21,877 nucleotides of DNA from a bacterium (GTDB lineage Bacteria; T1Sed10-126), in the NCBI GenBank assembly GCA_003557545.1, contig PWOD01000217.1, forward strand, positions 1 to 21,877, in the 5' to 3' direction. The notes under the pieces are model-generated. The model was not told where the DNA came from, searched no databases, and saw nothing but the letters and a program-made list of their open reading frames with translations. A program made the position numbers and the translations under genes. Shown here in pieces: positions 6,745 to 14,940 of the stretch. How positions within the stretch are numbered: the first letter of the stretch is position 1; each line of letters begins with the position of its first letter.

Positions 6745-7506
6745 GTGAGAATAAAGCGGTTTACAATAATTCCAGCAATTGATTTAAAGGCGGGTCGTTG
6801 TGTACGTCTTTACCAGGGGATTTCCGAGCGGGAAACAGAATACAGTGATGATCCGGTCAGCACAGCACTGGAGTGGGAAAAACAAGGTGCTGAAAGGCTT
6901 CACATAGTTGACCTCGACGGTGCTTTTACCGGGAGTTCAGGTAATGCCGAAGCAGTCCGTCAGATTGTACAGAATCTTTCTATACCCTGTCAGGTTGGTG
7001 GGGGTATCAGGACAACTCAGGCAATTGAGCGGGCCTTTGAATGGGGGGTTAGTTCGGTTATCGTAGGTACCGCTGGAGTTAAACGACCGGGCTGGTTGGG
7101 AGAGATGGTCAAATCTTATGGGAAAAATCGTATCTTTGCCGGCGTTGATTGTCGTGATGGGCAGGTTATGGTTGAGGGGTGGAAATCAGGTTCGGCGGTT
7201 GATCGTGACGATTGGTTGGGTGAGCTTGTCGGGCTGGGGATCGAAACTGTAGTTTATACTGATATAAGTCGGGATGGTACCGAAACGGGAACTGATATCG
7301 ATGGGATCAGGAGGTTGTTGGAAAATTTTGATCTGCGGGTGATAGCCTCCGGTGGGATTGGTTCGCTGGCGGATATCAGGAGTTTGTTAGAGATTACTGA
7401 TTCAAATCTGGTTGGATTGATAACGGGTAAAGCTCTGTATGAAAATAATTTTAGTTTAGAGTCGGCTCTTAATCTGGTGGAGGATTATTCGAGGGAGGAA
7501 AATTAA
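6745..7506 (+). CDS. hisA: Phosphoribosylformimino-AICAR-phosphate isomerase
   Basis: Beta/alpha-barrel isomerase converting ProFAR to PRFAR. 253 aa. General acid/base Asp candidates are D13 in IPAIDLKAGRCVRLYQG and D135 in FAGVDCRDG. Phosphate-binding motifs QVGGGIRT (83-90), VIVGTAG (105-111) and VIASGGIGS are intact. GTG start at 6745 with AGGGAG (6731-6736) eight bases upstream. The 57-base gap after hisH is one of the larger ones in the his block; I see only a 5-base inverted match in it and no promoter. Its TAA directly abuts the hisF ATG. Confidence 0.95.
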   Translation: MRIKRFTIIPAIDLKAGRCVRLYQGISERETEYSDDPVSTALEWEKQGAERLHIVDLDGAFTGSSGNAEAVRQIVQNLSIPCQVGGGIRTTQAIERAFEWGVSSVIVGTAGVKRPGWLGEMVKSYGKNRIFAGVDCRDGQVMVEGWKSGSAVDRDDWLGELVGLGIETVVYTDISRDGTETGTDIDGIRRLLENFDLRVIASGGIGSLADIRSLLEITDSNLVGLITGKALYENNFSLESALNLVEDYSREEN

Positions 7507-8301
7507 ATGTTACAGAGAAGAATTATTCCCTGTCTGGACGTTAAAGATGGACGTGTTGTTAAGGGAGTTAATTTTGTTAATTTACAGGATGCAGGAGATC
7601 CAGTTGAAGTTGCCCGACGGTATGATGCCCAGGAAGCCGATGAGGTGGTTTTTTTAGATATAACTGCCTCCTCCGAACAACGTGATATTATGATTGAAAC
7701 TGTCCGAAAAACAGCCGAGGAGATCTTTATGCCCCTGACTGTTGGCGGTGGGATAAGGACAACAGAGGATATGCGTAAAATACTGGCAGCAGGTGCTGAT
7801 AAGATCTCGATAAATACAGCAGCGGTCGATAATCCCCGGTTAATCACCGAGGGTGCGGAACAGTTTGGCAGCCAGTGTATAGTGGTTGCCATAGATGGGA
7901 AGAAAAGCTCGGATGATAACTGGGAGGTTTATATACATGGTGGTCGAACTGCTACCGGATTAGATCTGCTTGACTGGGTCAGCGAGGTTGAACAGCGGGG
8001 AGCCGGCGAGATTTTGTTGACCAGTATGGATGCTGATGGAACCCAGGATGGATTTGATATTCCAATGGTCAAACGGGTTGCGGAAACGGTTAAAATTCCG
8101 GTGATAGCCAGTGTAGGAGCAGGTAGTCCTGAGGATTTTGTTGAGGTATTTAAACAGACAAAGGCGTCGGCCGCCCTGGCGGCTTCAGTATTTCATTATG
8201 ACAAATATCCTGTTCCTGTAGTGAGAAATTATTGTCGCGAGCAGGGTGTTCCTGTTAGACCGCCATGGAAAGGTGAAAAAAATGAAAAAATTGAGCTTTG
8301 A
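7507..8301 (+). CDS. hisF: Imidazole glycerol phosphate synthase, cyclase subunit
   Basis: Uses HisH-derived ammonia to turn PRFAR into imidazoleglycerol phosphate and AICAR. 264 aa. Catalytic Asp11 ([10 protein letters not shown]) and Asp130 (VVAIDGKK) are both at canonical positions; LTVGGGIRT and ALAASVFH are intact. One oddity: the phosphate-binding motif normally written ASGGAG is ASVGAG here, with Val203 (codon GTA at 8113) where Gly is expected, a one-base change from GGA. HisA in the same operon keeps the Gly. ATG directly follows hisA; GGGAGG is seven or eight bases upstream. The C-terminus extends 20 bases into hisIE. Confidence 0.95.
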   Translation: MLQRRIIPCLDVKDGRVVKGVNFVNLQDAGDPVEVARRYDAQEADEVVFLDITASSEQRDIMIETVRKTAEEIFMPLTVGGGIRTTEDMRKILAAGADKISINTAAVDNPRLITEGAEQFGSQCIVVAIDGKKSSDDNWEVYIHGGRTATGLDLLDWVSEVEQRGAGEILLTSMDADGTQDGFDIPMVKRVAETVKIPVIASVGAGSPEDFVEVFKQTKASAALAASVFHYDKYPVPVVRNYCREQGVPVRPPWKGEKNEKIEL

Positions 8302-8953
8302 TCAGCATGATCTAATTCCTGCTATAGCTCAGGATTATCGAACCGGTGAGATAAGGATGCTGGCTTATATGAACAAGGCCGCCTTTAGTAAAACTATCGA
8401 GACAGGATATGTTCACTATTATAGTCGCAGCCGGCAGGAGTTGTGGAAAAAAGGTGAAACCAGCGGGAACTTTCAGCGGGTCAAAGCTATCAGGACTGAT
8501 TGTGATATGGATGCTTTGCTGATTGTAGTGGAGCAGCAGGGTGTGGCCTGTCACACCGGTGAGAGAAACTGTTTTTTCAACCAGTATAATTTTGATGAAA
8601 ACTCCTGGGAACAGGTTGAAGGGCGGTCTACAGAAGGGCTGGGAGTCGTGCTTGCTGAGTTGGAAAAAGTAATCGATGAACGTTATGAAAACCGTCCAGC
8701 AGGTTCATACACCACAAAACTGTTTGAAGGGGAAAAAAGTAAAAAATCAGTCGATTTAATTCTTGAAAAGGTGGGCGAAGAGACGGTTGAAACATTACTG
8801 GCGGCCAAGAACGGCTGTCTTAATGAGTTGACTCAGGAGCTGGCAGATTTGTTTTATCATCTACTTGTTCTGTGTCGTAAATTGGGGCTCAAGCTGGAAG
8901 AAGTGGCCGCTGTGCTGGCTGAGAGAAGGGGAGAAAAGAAAGACTCCAATTGA
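8282..8953 (+). CDS. hisIE: Bifunctional PR-AMP cyclohydrolase / PR-ATP pyrophosphatase
   Basis: Fusion of steps two and three of histidine synthesis. 223 aa. HisI domain, about 1-110: [20 protein letters not shown] (46-65), metal-binding DCDMD (73-77), and CHTGERNC (90-97), whose two Cys are expected Zn ligands. HisE domain, about 122-215: [11 protein letters not shown], the metal-binding KVGEETVET (163-171), and [12 protein letters not shown]. The chosen ATG at 8282 has AAAGGTG (8269-8275) six bases upstream; an in-frame GTG at 8246 has no ribosome site. It overlaps hisF by 20 bases. It closes the his block; trpE begins 30 bases later with no terminator or attenuator visible between. Confidence 0.95.
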   Translation: MKKLSFDQHDLIPAIAQDYRTGEIRMLAYMNKAAFSKTIETGYVHYYSRSRQELWKKGETSGNFQRVKAIRTDCDMDALLIVVEQQGVACHTGERNCFFNQYNFDENSWEQVEGRSTEGLGVVLAELEKVIDERYENRPAGSYTTKLFEGEKSKKSVDLILEKVGEETVETLLAAKNGCLNELTQELADLFYHLLVLCRKLGLKLEEVAAVLAERRGEKKDSN

Positions 8954-8983
8954 AAAAATTGTATTTTTGAAGGACGTGACAGC

Positions 8984-10474
8984 ATGTTGACACCCTCCAT
9001 CAGTAGTTTGAACGATCTACCGGATGGCAATTTAATCGTCCCGGTTTATCAAAAATTTAACGCTGACACTATCACCCCTGTATCGGCCTATCTATCGCTG
9101 TCTGATGGGGCGCAAAAGCCTGGATTTCTCCTTGAAAGTGTAGAAAAAGGTGATCAGCTTGCCCGCTATTCTTTTCTTGGCGTTAACCCCCGAGGAAAGG
9201 TGGCAGTAGAAGGAGATCGGGTTCGGGTTCCAGATTTTTTAAAAACTCCTGAAACCAACGATCCCTTTGAACTGGTTCGGGAACTGATGAAGGATTGGGA
9301 TTATTCAGGATCAGGGGAGCTTCCAGCCTTTACCGGTGGTCTGGTTGGTTATTTTGGTTATGAAACAATTGGTTCGATTGAACCTACTGTGCCGGTTAAA
9401 ACCACTACAGATAAGTTATTTTTTCCTGATCTTCTACTTTATTACGTGGATACTCTGTTGATTTTTGATCATGTTGAAAGATTGGGTTATCTGGTCGGAC
9501 ATATTTATACCGGTCAGGAAAAACCGCTCGAACAGCAGTACCAGGAGGTTCAAAAAAAATTACGAGGCTGGGAGGAGAAGCTGGCCTCTCGGGTGGAAGC
9601 CCCGCCGCTTGAAAAAACATCCCAGGATTTTGTTCAAAGAGTTGGTTCCAATTTCCATAAAGCAGATTATTTTGAGGCAGTAGAAAGGATTAAACAGTAT
9701 ATTCGGGCGGGCGACGCTTTCCAGGTGGTTTTATCTCAGCGGTTTGAACTGGAGGACAATAACCACGCGTTTAATATTTATCGTGGTCTGCGCAGTCTAA
9801 ACCCCTCACCCTATATGATCTATTATGATTTTGAGGATTTCCAGCTGGTGGGAGCATCACCAGAAATGCTGGTTCAAAAGGAGGGTGATCTGGTAAGAAC
9901 CAGGCCGATTGCCGGAACTCGACGACGTGGAGCTTCCCCGGCGGAGGACAGCCTGCTTGCCGAGGAATTAAAAAATGATAGTAAAGAACAGGCTGAGCAT
10001 ACTATGCTGGTCGATTTGGGTCGTAACGATCTCGGCAGGGTCTGTCGTCCCGGGACGGTCAAAGTTAATGAGCGGGCTGTTGTTGAAAAATATTCTCATG
10101 TGATGCATCTTGTTTCGGATGTAACGGGTAAGATATTACCGGATTATGATGCTATTGATGTATTAAAAGCCACCTTCCCCGCAGGGACGGTGAGTGGTGC
10201 TCCCAAAGTCCGAGCAATGCAGATTATCGATGAATGTGAGCCCCAGAGGCGGGGGCCTTATGCTGGCGCCGCCGGATTCTTTAGTTTTAATGGTGATCTT
10301 AACAGCTGTATTATTATTCGAACATTGATTAAAGCGGGAGTCAGCTTATATGTTCAGGCCGGTGGTGGGATAGTAGTTGATTCAAGAGCCGAGCGTGAAT
10401 ATGAGGAAACGCGGGAAAAATCACGTGCTTTATTGAGAGCGGTTGAAACACTCCCTGACGTGCGATTTATTTGA
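8984..10474 (+). CDS. trpE: Anthranilate synthase component I
   Basis: Chorismate + ammonia (from TrpG) to anthranilate. 496 aa, the usual stand-alone size. The N-terminal Trp feedback motif LLESVEKG (49-56, Ser52) is present, so the enzyme is probably inhibited by tryptophan. Catalytic-domain blocks: [63 protein letters not shown] and [25 protein letters not shown] at 8970-8974 gives nine-base spacing to ATG. No TRAP-type triplets, T-box or Trp-rich leader lie in the 30 bases before it, so transcription control is likely shared with the his genes upstream. Confidence 0.95.
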   Translation: MLTPSISSLNDLPDGNLIVPVYQKFNADTITPVSAYLSLSDGAQKPGFLLESVEKGDQLARYSFLGVNPRGKVAVEGDRVRVPDFLKTPETNDPFELVRELMKDWDYSGSGELPAFTGGLVGYFGYETIGSIEPTVPVKTTTDKLFFPDLLLYYVDTLLIFDHVERLGYLVGHIYTGQEKPLEQQYQEVQKKLRGWEEKLASRVEAPPLEKTSQDFVQRVGSNFHKADYFEAVERIKQYIRAGDAFQVVLSQRFELEDNNHAFNIYRGLRSLNPSPYMIYYDFEDFQLVGASPEMLVQKEGDLVRTRPIAGTRRRGASPAEDSLLAEELKNDSKEQAEHTMLVDLGRNDLGRVCRPGTVKVNERAVVEKYSHVMHLVSDVTGKILPDYDAIDVLKATFPAGTVSGAPKVRAMQIIDECEPQRRGPYAGAAGFFSFNGDLNSCIIIRTLIKAGVSLYVQAGGGIVVDSRAEREYEETREKSRALLRAVETLPDVRFI

Positions 10475-10489
10475 GTTAAAGGTGAGAAT

Positions 10490-11134
10490 ATGAAGATTTT
10501 TGTAATTGATAATTATGATATTTTTACCTATAACCTGGTTCAGTATATCGGCGAGGTGGAATCTTTGCCACAGGTGATGAGGAATGACAGCTTAACTGTT
10601 GAAGAGATTGCTGCTGAGGAGCCTGATGCGATAGTTATCAGTCCCGGCCCGGGACGTCCTGAAGATGCCGGTATATCGCTGGAGTTGATCGAGCAGCTTG
10701 GTGATAGAATTCCCATGTTAGGGGTCTGTCTGGGGCAACAGTGTATGGCGGTAGCTTTCGGCGGTGATGTAGTGTCGGCCGGCAAGATCTATCATGGAAA
10801 AACCTCCCAGGTATACCATTCTGGCGGGGTTTTATATGAGGGAATAAACAATCCTTTTGTGGCAACCCGGTATCATTCTTTGGAAGTCAGTAAACCCACC
10901 TTACCGGAAGAGCTGGTAATCGATGCAGTAACAGAGCAGGGAGAGCTGATGGGGTTACATCATCTTAGTTTTCCACTTTTTGGTGTTCAGTATCATCCTG
11001 AATCGATTCTCACCGAGAGCGGGAAAAAACTAATCCAGAATTTTCTTAAATATGCCAGAAAACCATTTGTTCTGGGTGCGGAAAACTCATTTAAAACTGA
11101 CGATATAGAAGGGCAGGTGGCAAGGATAAAATGA
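10490..11134 (+). CDS. trpG: Anthranilate synthase component II (glutaminase)
   Basis: Class I glutamine amidotransferase supplying ammonia to TrpE; 214 aa, not fused to TrpD. Triad: Cys80 in GVCLGQQ, His169 and Glu171 in QYHPESILT. SPGPGRP (51-57) and RYHSL (127-131) are family-typical. Two motif changes: the near-universal DNYDSFTYN reads DNYDIFTYN (Ile11, codon ATT), and GVCLGHQ reads GVCLGQQ. Neither touches the triad. It starts 15 bases after trpE and overlaps trpD by four bases (ATGA), so coupling is likely. PabA is the main alternative identity, but position settles trpG; it might serve folate synthesis too. Confidence 0.92.
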   Translation: MKIFVIDNYDIFTYNLVQYIGEVESLPQVMRNDSLTVEEIAAEEPDAIVISPGPGRPEDAGISLELIEQLGDRIPMLGVCLGQQCMAVAFGGDVVSAGKIYHGKTSQVYHSGGVLYEGINNPFVATRYHSLEVSKPTLPEELVIDAVTEQGELMGLHHLSFPLFGVQYHPESILTESGKKLIQNFLKYARKPFVLGAENSFKTDDIEGQVARIK

Positions 11135-12162
11135 ATTTTTCAGAGGTTTTAGAGCTGGTTATAAACGGGGGTGAGCTGGATTATGAAACTGCCCGGGAAA
11201 TGATGGGGCTGATCATGACCGGTGGTTTAAATGAATCACAAATCTCCGGATTTCTGGTAGCATTACGGGCCAGGGGAGAAACTCCAGAAGAGATCGCCGG
11301 TTTTGCTTCCAGCATGCGGACTCATGCCCGGTCGCTGGAGGTTGGTCCGGAAAATCGCCCCCTGGTTGACACCTGTGGAACCGGTGGTGATGCGGCTGAA
11401 ACTTTTAACATATCAACGACTTCTGCTCTGGTTGCGGCGGCCGCCGGTGCCAGGGTCGCCAAACATGGTAATCGTTCGGTATCAAGCAGCTGTGGCAGCG
11501 CAGATATTCTTGAAGCTCTGGGTGTTGCGATTGAGCTGCCGCCGTCGGCAGTTGAGCACTGTATAACAGAAGTTGGTATTGGCTTTATGTTTGCTCCAGT
11601 TTTTCACAGAGCGATGAAACATGCCATTGGGCCCCGGAAATCTCTTGGAATTAGAACTGTTTTTAATCTGCTCGGGCCATTGACCAATCCGGCCGGAGCA
11701 GATCGGCAGTTACTGGGAGTATTTGCTGAAAAATGGGTCAAACCTCTGGCTCAGGCGCTCAAGCGGTTAGGAGTAGAACAGGCCCTTGTTGTTCATGGAT
11801 TGGACGGGATGGATGAGATAACCCTGTGCAGTCCAACACGTTACTGCCGGTTAGATTCGGGAGAGATAACGGAGGGTGAGTTTACTGCTGAAGAGTTTGG
11901 TTTGAAACCGGTAAAACCGGAGGAAATAGCTGGTGGTGGTCTGGATGAGAACTGTCGAATTATTGAAGATCTGCTGCATAATAGGGCTTCTGAAGCGGTT
12001 GAATCTATTGTTTGTGTGAACGCCGGAGCAGTTTTGATGCTGGCTGATCTGGTCGATTCAATTGAGCAGGGGATCAAGCTAGCCCGGGAAACGATTCGTT
12101 CGGGCAAGACTCTGGATAAACTTCAGGAGTTGGTTGACTGTTCCCGGGAGCTGGCTTCCTGA
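11131..12162 (+). CDS. trpD: Anthranilate phosphoribosyltransferase
   Basis: Anthranilate + PRPP to phosphoribosyl-anthranilate. 343 aa, full length. The PRPP-binding motif DTCGTGGDAAETFNIS (80-95) and the substrate motif AKHGNRSVSSSCGSADILEA (110-129) are intact, as are GPRKSLGIRTVFNLLGPLTN and the later DEIT-type metal motif in HGLDGMDEITL. ATG overlaps the trpG stop (ATGA). The gene ends cleanly with TGA at 12160-12162; its C-terminus does not run into any TrpC-like sequence. The expected next gene, trpC, is missing. Confidence 0.95.
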   Translation: MNFSEVLELVINGGELDYETAREMMGLIMTGGLNESQISGFLVALRARGETPEEIAGFASSMRTHARSLEVGPENRPLVDTCGTGGDAAETFNISTTSALVAAAAGARVAKHGNRSVSSSCGSADILEALGVAIELPPSAVEHCITEVGIGFMFAPVFHRAMKHAIGPRKSLGIRTVFNLLGPLTNPAGADRQLLGVFAEKWVKPLAQALKRLGVEQALVVHGLDGMDEITLCSPTRYCRLDSGEITEGEFTAEEFGLKPVKPEEIAGGGLDENCRIIEDLLHNRASEAVESIVCVNAGAVLMLADLVDSIEQGIKLARETIRSGKTLDKLQELVDCSRELAS

Positions 12163-12286
12163 CCGACCAGAGAGAGTATCTGCTATTTCCAGGGATAAGA
12201 GGACTGTTTCTACTGTTAGGCGGTGGGAATAGCAGGATGATTGTGATAAAATCAGGATGATCGGCTATGTACTGGAGGAGTTTGTA
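12163..12286 (+). other. trpD-trpF spacer with 11-bp inverted repeat, in place of trpC
   Basis: A 124-base spacer where trpC would be expected. CTGCTATTTCC (12180-12190) pairs with GGGAATAGCAG (12225-12235): 11 pairs including one G-U, loop 34 bases. No T-run follows, so it is not a terminator. The 9-mer CAGGATGAT occurs at 12233-12241 and again at 12253-12261. Translating the three forward frames shows nothing like indole-glycerol-phosphate synthase. The stem may protect or regulate the message, or may be left from a deletion. Confidence 0.5.
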
Positions 12287-12928
12287 GTGTGGACGAAGAT
12301 CTGTGGTGTTAAATCTTTAGAAACTGTCAGGAAGATAATTCCGCTGGGGCCTGACGCGCTGGGAATTAATCGTTATAAAGGGAGCTCTCGTTATCTGAAT
12401 AGAGCCAGAGCGACCGAGATTGCCAGTCTTATTCGAAACAGTACTAAAAAGATAGATTTAACAGCAGTTTATGTTAATTCACCTGTAGAAAGATTATTCC
12501 AGGATTATCAGCTTTTTAAACCGGATATTGTGCAGCTTCATGGTGATGAGTCGCCCGACTATCTGAGCCAGTTAGACAGTTTGCCGGTCAGGGTTATGAA
12601 AGCTTTTAGAGTGACTGATACCTGGCCCGAAACCGATCTATCGGATTATAACTGTTGGGCTTATCTGCTTGATTCCTATGATCCGTCAAATTATGGGGGG
12701 ACTGGTAAAGTTGCGCCCTGGGAGGCAATAGCTGCGATAAAAACTGATAAACCGGTAGTTCTGGCCGGTGGTTTGACTCCTGAGAATATTCAGGAGGCCA
12801 TACGACAGGTTCGTCCCTGGGGGGTTGATGTTTGCAGTGGGGTAGAAACAGATGGTAAGAAGGATCCTGTGAAAATTGTTGAATTTTTGAAAAAAATTGA
12901 GATGGCAGGCGATAAAAATGGAGATTAG
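12287..12928 (+). CDS. trpF: Phosphoribosylanthranilate isomerase
   Basis: Converts phosphoribosyl-anthranilate to CdRP. About 213 aa. The N-terminal TKICGV motif carries the catalytic Cys, and LLDSYDP carries the catalytic Asp. VQLHGDE, GGTGKVAPW, VVLAGGLTPENI and the phosphate-site GVDVCSGVET are also typical. The usual FYPKSPRYV segment is more diverged here (NRYKGSSRYL). GTG at 12287 is preferred: GGAGGAG (12274-12280) lies six bases upstream. An ATG at 12257 would add ten residues with a poorer ribosome site. The end overlaps trpB by 11 bases. It is a single-domain TrpF with no TrpC fusion. Confidence 0.9.
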   Translation: MWTKICGVKSLETVRKIIPLGPDALGINRYKGSSRYLNRARATEIASLIRNSTKKIDLTAVYVNSPVERLFQDYQLFKPDIVQLHGDESPDYLSQLDSLPVRVMKAFRVTDTWPETDLSDYNCWAYLLDSYDPSNYGGTGKVAPWEAIAAIKTDKPVVLAGGLTPENIQEAIRQVRPWGVDVCSGVETDGKKDPVKIVEFLKKIEMAGDKNGD

Positions 12929-14111
12929 TTTTCATAAAGAACGACATTTTGGTAAGTTCGGTGGTCAGTTCGTTCCGGAAACATTGGTGGCGCCCCTTGA
13001 AGAGCTGGCCGATGCCTATAATCATTTTATCAAAGATAGTCAGTTTCAACAGGATTTACGAAAAATTTTTAAGGAGTACGGAGGTCGACCGACTCCGCTC
13101 ACTTATGCCGGGCAGCTTTCGGAAGAGCTGGGACGGAAGATATTCCTCAAGCGTGAAGATTTAAATCATACCGGTGCCCATAAATTGAATAATGCGATCG
13201 GTCAGATATTATTGGCGGATCGTATGGGCAAAGAACGGATAATAGCCGAAACAGGAGCGGGTCAGCACGGTGTGGCTGTGGCTACTGTATGTGCTTATTT
13301 CAATAAAGACTGTGTTGTTTACATGGGGGAGAAAGATACGGAAAGACAGGCGTTGAATGTTTATCGGATGGAGCTTTTAGGCGCTCGAGTTGAACCGGTA
13401 AAATCGGGCGGGAAAACCCTCAAGGATGCTACCAATGAAGCAATTAGAGATTGGGTGACAAATGTAGAAGATACACATTATCTGCTTGGTTCTGTAGTTG
13501 GTCCTTATCCTTATCCCGATATGGTCAGGGATTTTCAGGCTGTTATCGGGAATGAGGCGAAAGAACAGTTTGCCCAGCAGCATGGTGGCAAACCGGATGG
13601 ATTACTTGCCTGTATCGGTGGTGGCTCCAATGCCATGGGATTGTTTGCGCCTTTTTTAGAGGATAAAGAGGTGAGGCTTTTTGGTGTTGAAGCGGCGGGG
13701 TCCGGTCTGGATACAGGCCACCATTCAGCTCCGCTGGTTACCGCCGGACCCGGGGTTTTACATGGAAGTAAAAGTTTTTTAATGTGTGATGAAGATGGTC
13801 AGGTTATGACCCCACACAGTATTGCCGCCGGGCTGGATTATCCCGGAGTTGGTCCACAGCTTGCTCAGCTTAAGGAGCAGGGACGGCTGAAGGTTACAGC
13901 GGTTCCTGATGAGCTGGTTATTAGAGGTTTCAAACACCTTTCAAAACTGGAAGGGATAATTCCAGCTCTTGAGCCGGCCCATCTGTTTGGTCTGTTTCTG
14001 GACCGTCCAGAGTGGCTGGAAGAGTGTGAAACAGTTATCATCAATCTGTCCGGCCGTGGTGATAAGGATGTTATAGAGGTGGCCGAATATGAAAATAGAG
14101 AACTCTTTTAG
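12918..14111 (+). CDS. trpB: Tryptophan synthase beta chain
   Basis: PLP enzyme joining indole and serine to make tryptophan. 397 aa, TrpB1-type (the form that pairs with TrpA). FGKFGGQFVPETL (11-23) is the typical N-terminus; Lys89 in HTGAHKLNNAIGQ is the PLP lysine, Glu111 in AETGAGQHGVA is the catalytic acid, and CIGGGSNAMG is the phosphate-binding loop. ATG 12918 is chosen because the homologous N-terminus starts nearby; a TTG at 12897 would add seven residues. The ribosome site (CAGG, 12906-12909) is weak and the gene overlaps trpF by 11 bases, consistent with coupling. Confidence 0.95.
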   Translation: MEISFHKERHFGKFGGQFVPETLVAPLEELADAYNHFIKDSQFQQDLRKIFKEYGGRPTPLTYAGQLSEELGRKIFLKREDLNHTGAHKLNNAIGQILLADRMGKERIIAETGAGQHGVAVATVCAYFNKDCVVYMGEKDTERQALNVYRMELLGARVEPVKSGGKTLKDATNEAIRDWVTNVEDTHYLLGSVVGPYPYPDMVRDFQAVIGNEAKEQFAQQHGGKPDGLLACIGGGSNAMGLFAPFLEDKEVRLFGVEAAGSGLDTGHHSAPLVTAGPGVLHGSKSFLMCDEDGQVMTPHSIAAGLDYPGVGPQLAQLKEQGRLKVTAVPDELVIRGFKHLSKLEGIIPALEPAHLFGLFLDRPEWLEECETVIINLSGRGDKDVIEVAEYENRELF

Positions 14112-14125
14112 GAGGCCGATCTTTA

Positions 14126-14935
14126 ATGAGTAAGATTGAACAGATTTTTTCTGAAGCGGCAGCGGCGGATAAAAAGCTCTTTTTGCCCTATCTGTGTGCC
14201 GGTGATCCAACTCTTGAATTAACTGAAAAGCTTGTCCTCGAGGCCGAGAAGAATGGGGCTGATTTGCTGGAATTAGGATTGCCATTTAGTGATCCAATAG
14301 CCGATGGGCCTACGGTTCAAAAAGCCGTTGTTAGAAGTTTAGAAAATGGTTTGAAAGTTGAAAATTTTTTCACTATGGTAGAGCGGTTAAGAGCGCAGAC
14401 TGAGCTGCCGTTAATCTTGATGACCTATTATAACCCGGTTATGAAATGGGGGGAAACTAAATTTTTAACTGCTGCCAGTAAGGCCGGGTTAGATGCCATA
14501 CTGGTTGTTGATCTTCCCCCGGAGGAGGGCCTGGAGTTTTATCAGAAAGCTTCTCAAGCGGGACTGGATACGGTTTTACTGGCCACCCCGACAACCTCTC
14601 CAGAAAGAGTTGCTGAGCTGAGCAGTTTGGCCACCGGCTTTATCTACTATGTTATGGTTACCGGGGTTACGGGGGCGCGAAAAACCTATGATGAAAAACT
14701 TCTGAATCGTCTTAAACTGGCTTCTGAAGCCTCTAGATTACCTGTCGTCGCGGGTTTTGGTGTTTCCAATTATGAGATGATCGAGCCCTATCTGGAATAT
14801 GTTGACGGTGTTGTGACCGGCAGTGCGATTATTGAGAAGATTGAAAATAATTTAACCTCGGAAACGGCGATGATTGAGTCGGTAGGCAGCTTTATCAGAA
14901 AACTTTCTGCTGATTTACACAGAACAGGAGAGTAA
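14126..14935 (+). CDS. trpA: Tryptophan synthase alpha chain
   Basis: Cleaves indole-3-glycerol phosphate to indole, channelled to TrpB. 269 aa. Catalytic Glu49 (LLELGLPFSDP) and Asp60 (IADGPTVQKA) match the Salmonella numbering exactly. MTYYNPV, DLPPEE, TGVTGAR and VVAGFGVSN are also typical. It follows trpB by 14 bases, with TTAGGAGG upstream. The enzyme needs indole-3-glycerol phosphate, the product of the TrpC that this operon lacks, so TrpC must be supplied elsewhere or substrate reach the cell another way. nfeD starts five bases after its stop. Confidence 0.95.
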   Translation: MSKIEQIFSEAAAADKKLFLPYLCAGDPTLELTEKLVLEAEKNGADLLELGLPFSDPIADGPTVQKAVVRSLENGLKVENFFTMVERLRAQTELPLILMTYYNPVMKWGETKFLTAASKAGLDAILVVDLPPEEGLEFYQKASQAGLDTVLLATPTTSPERVAELSSLATGFIYYVMVTGVTGARKTYDEKLLNRLKLASEASRLPVVAGFGVSNYEMIEPYLEYVDGVVTGSAIIEKIENNLTSETAMIESVGSFIRKLSADLHRTGE

Positions 14936-14940
14936 CAGTT

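Noticed and set aside
7503-7892. 129-aa minus-strand ORF opposite hisF
   Set aside because: Ser/Thr/Ile-rich shadow of hisF.
12163-12286. Remnant of trpC in the trpD-trpF spacer
   Set aside because: All three forward frames were translated; none shows IGP synthase motifs, and the spacer is far too short.
12606-13049. 147-aa minus-strand ORF across trpF-trpB
   Set aside because: It lies wholly opposite two well-conserved genes and looks like no family; shadow frame.
13941-14285. 114-aa minus-strand ORF across trpB-trpA
   Set aside because: Shadow of two conserved genes with no coding features of its own.
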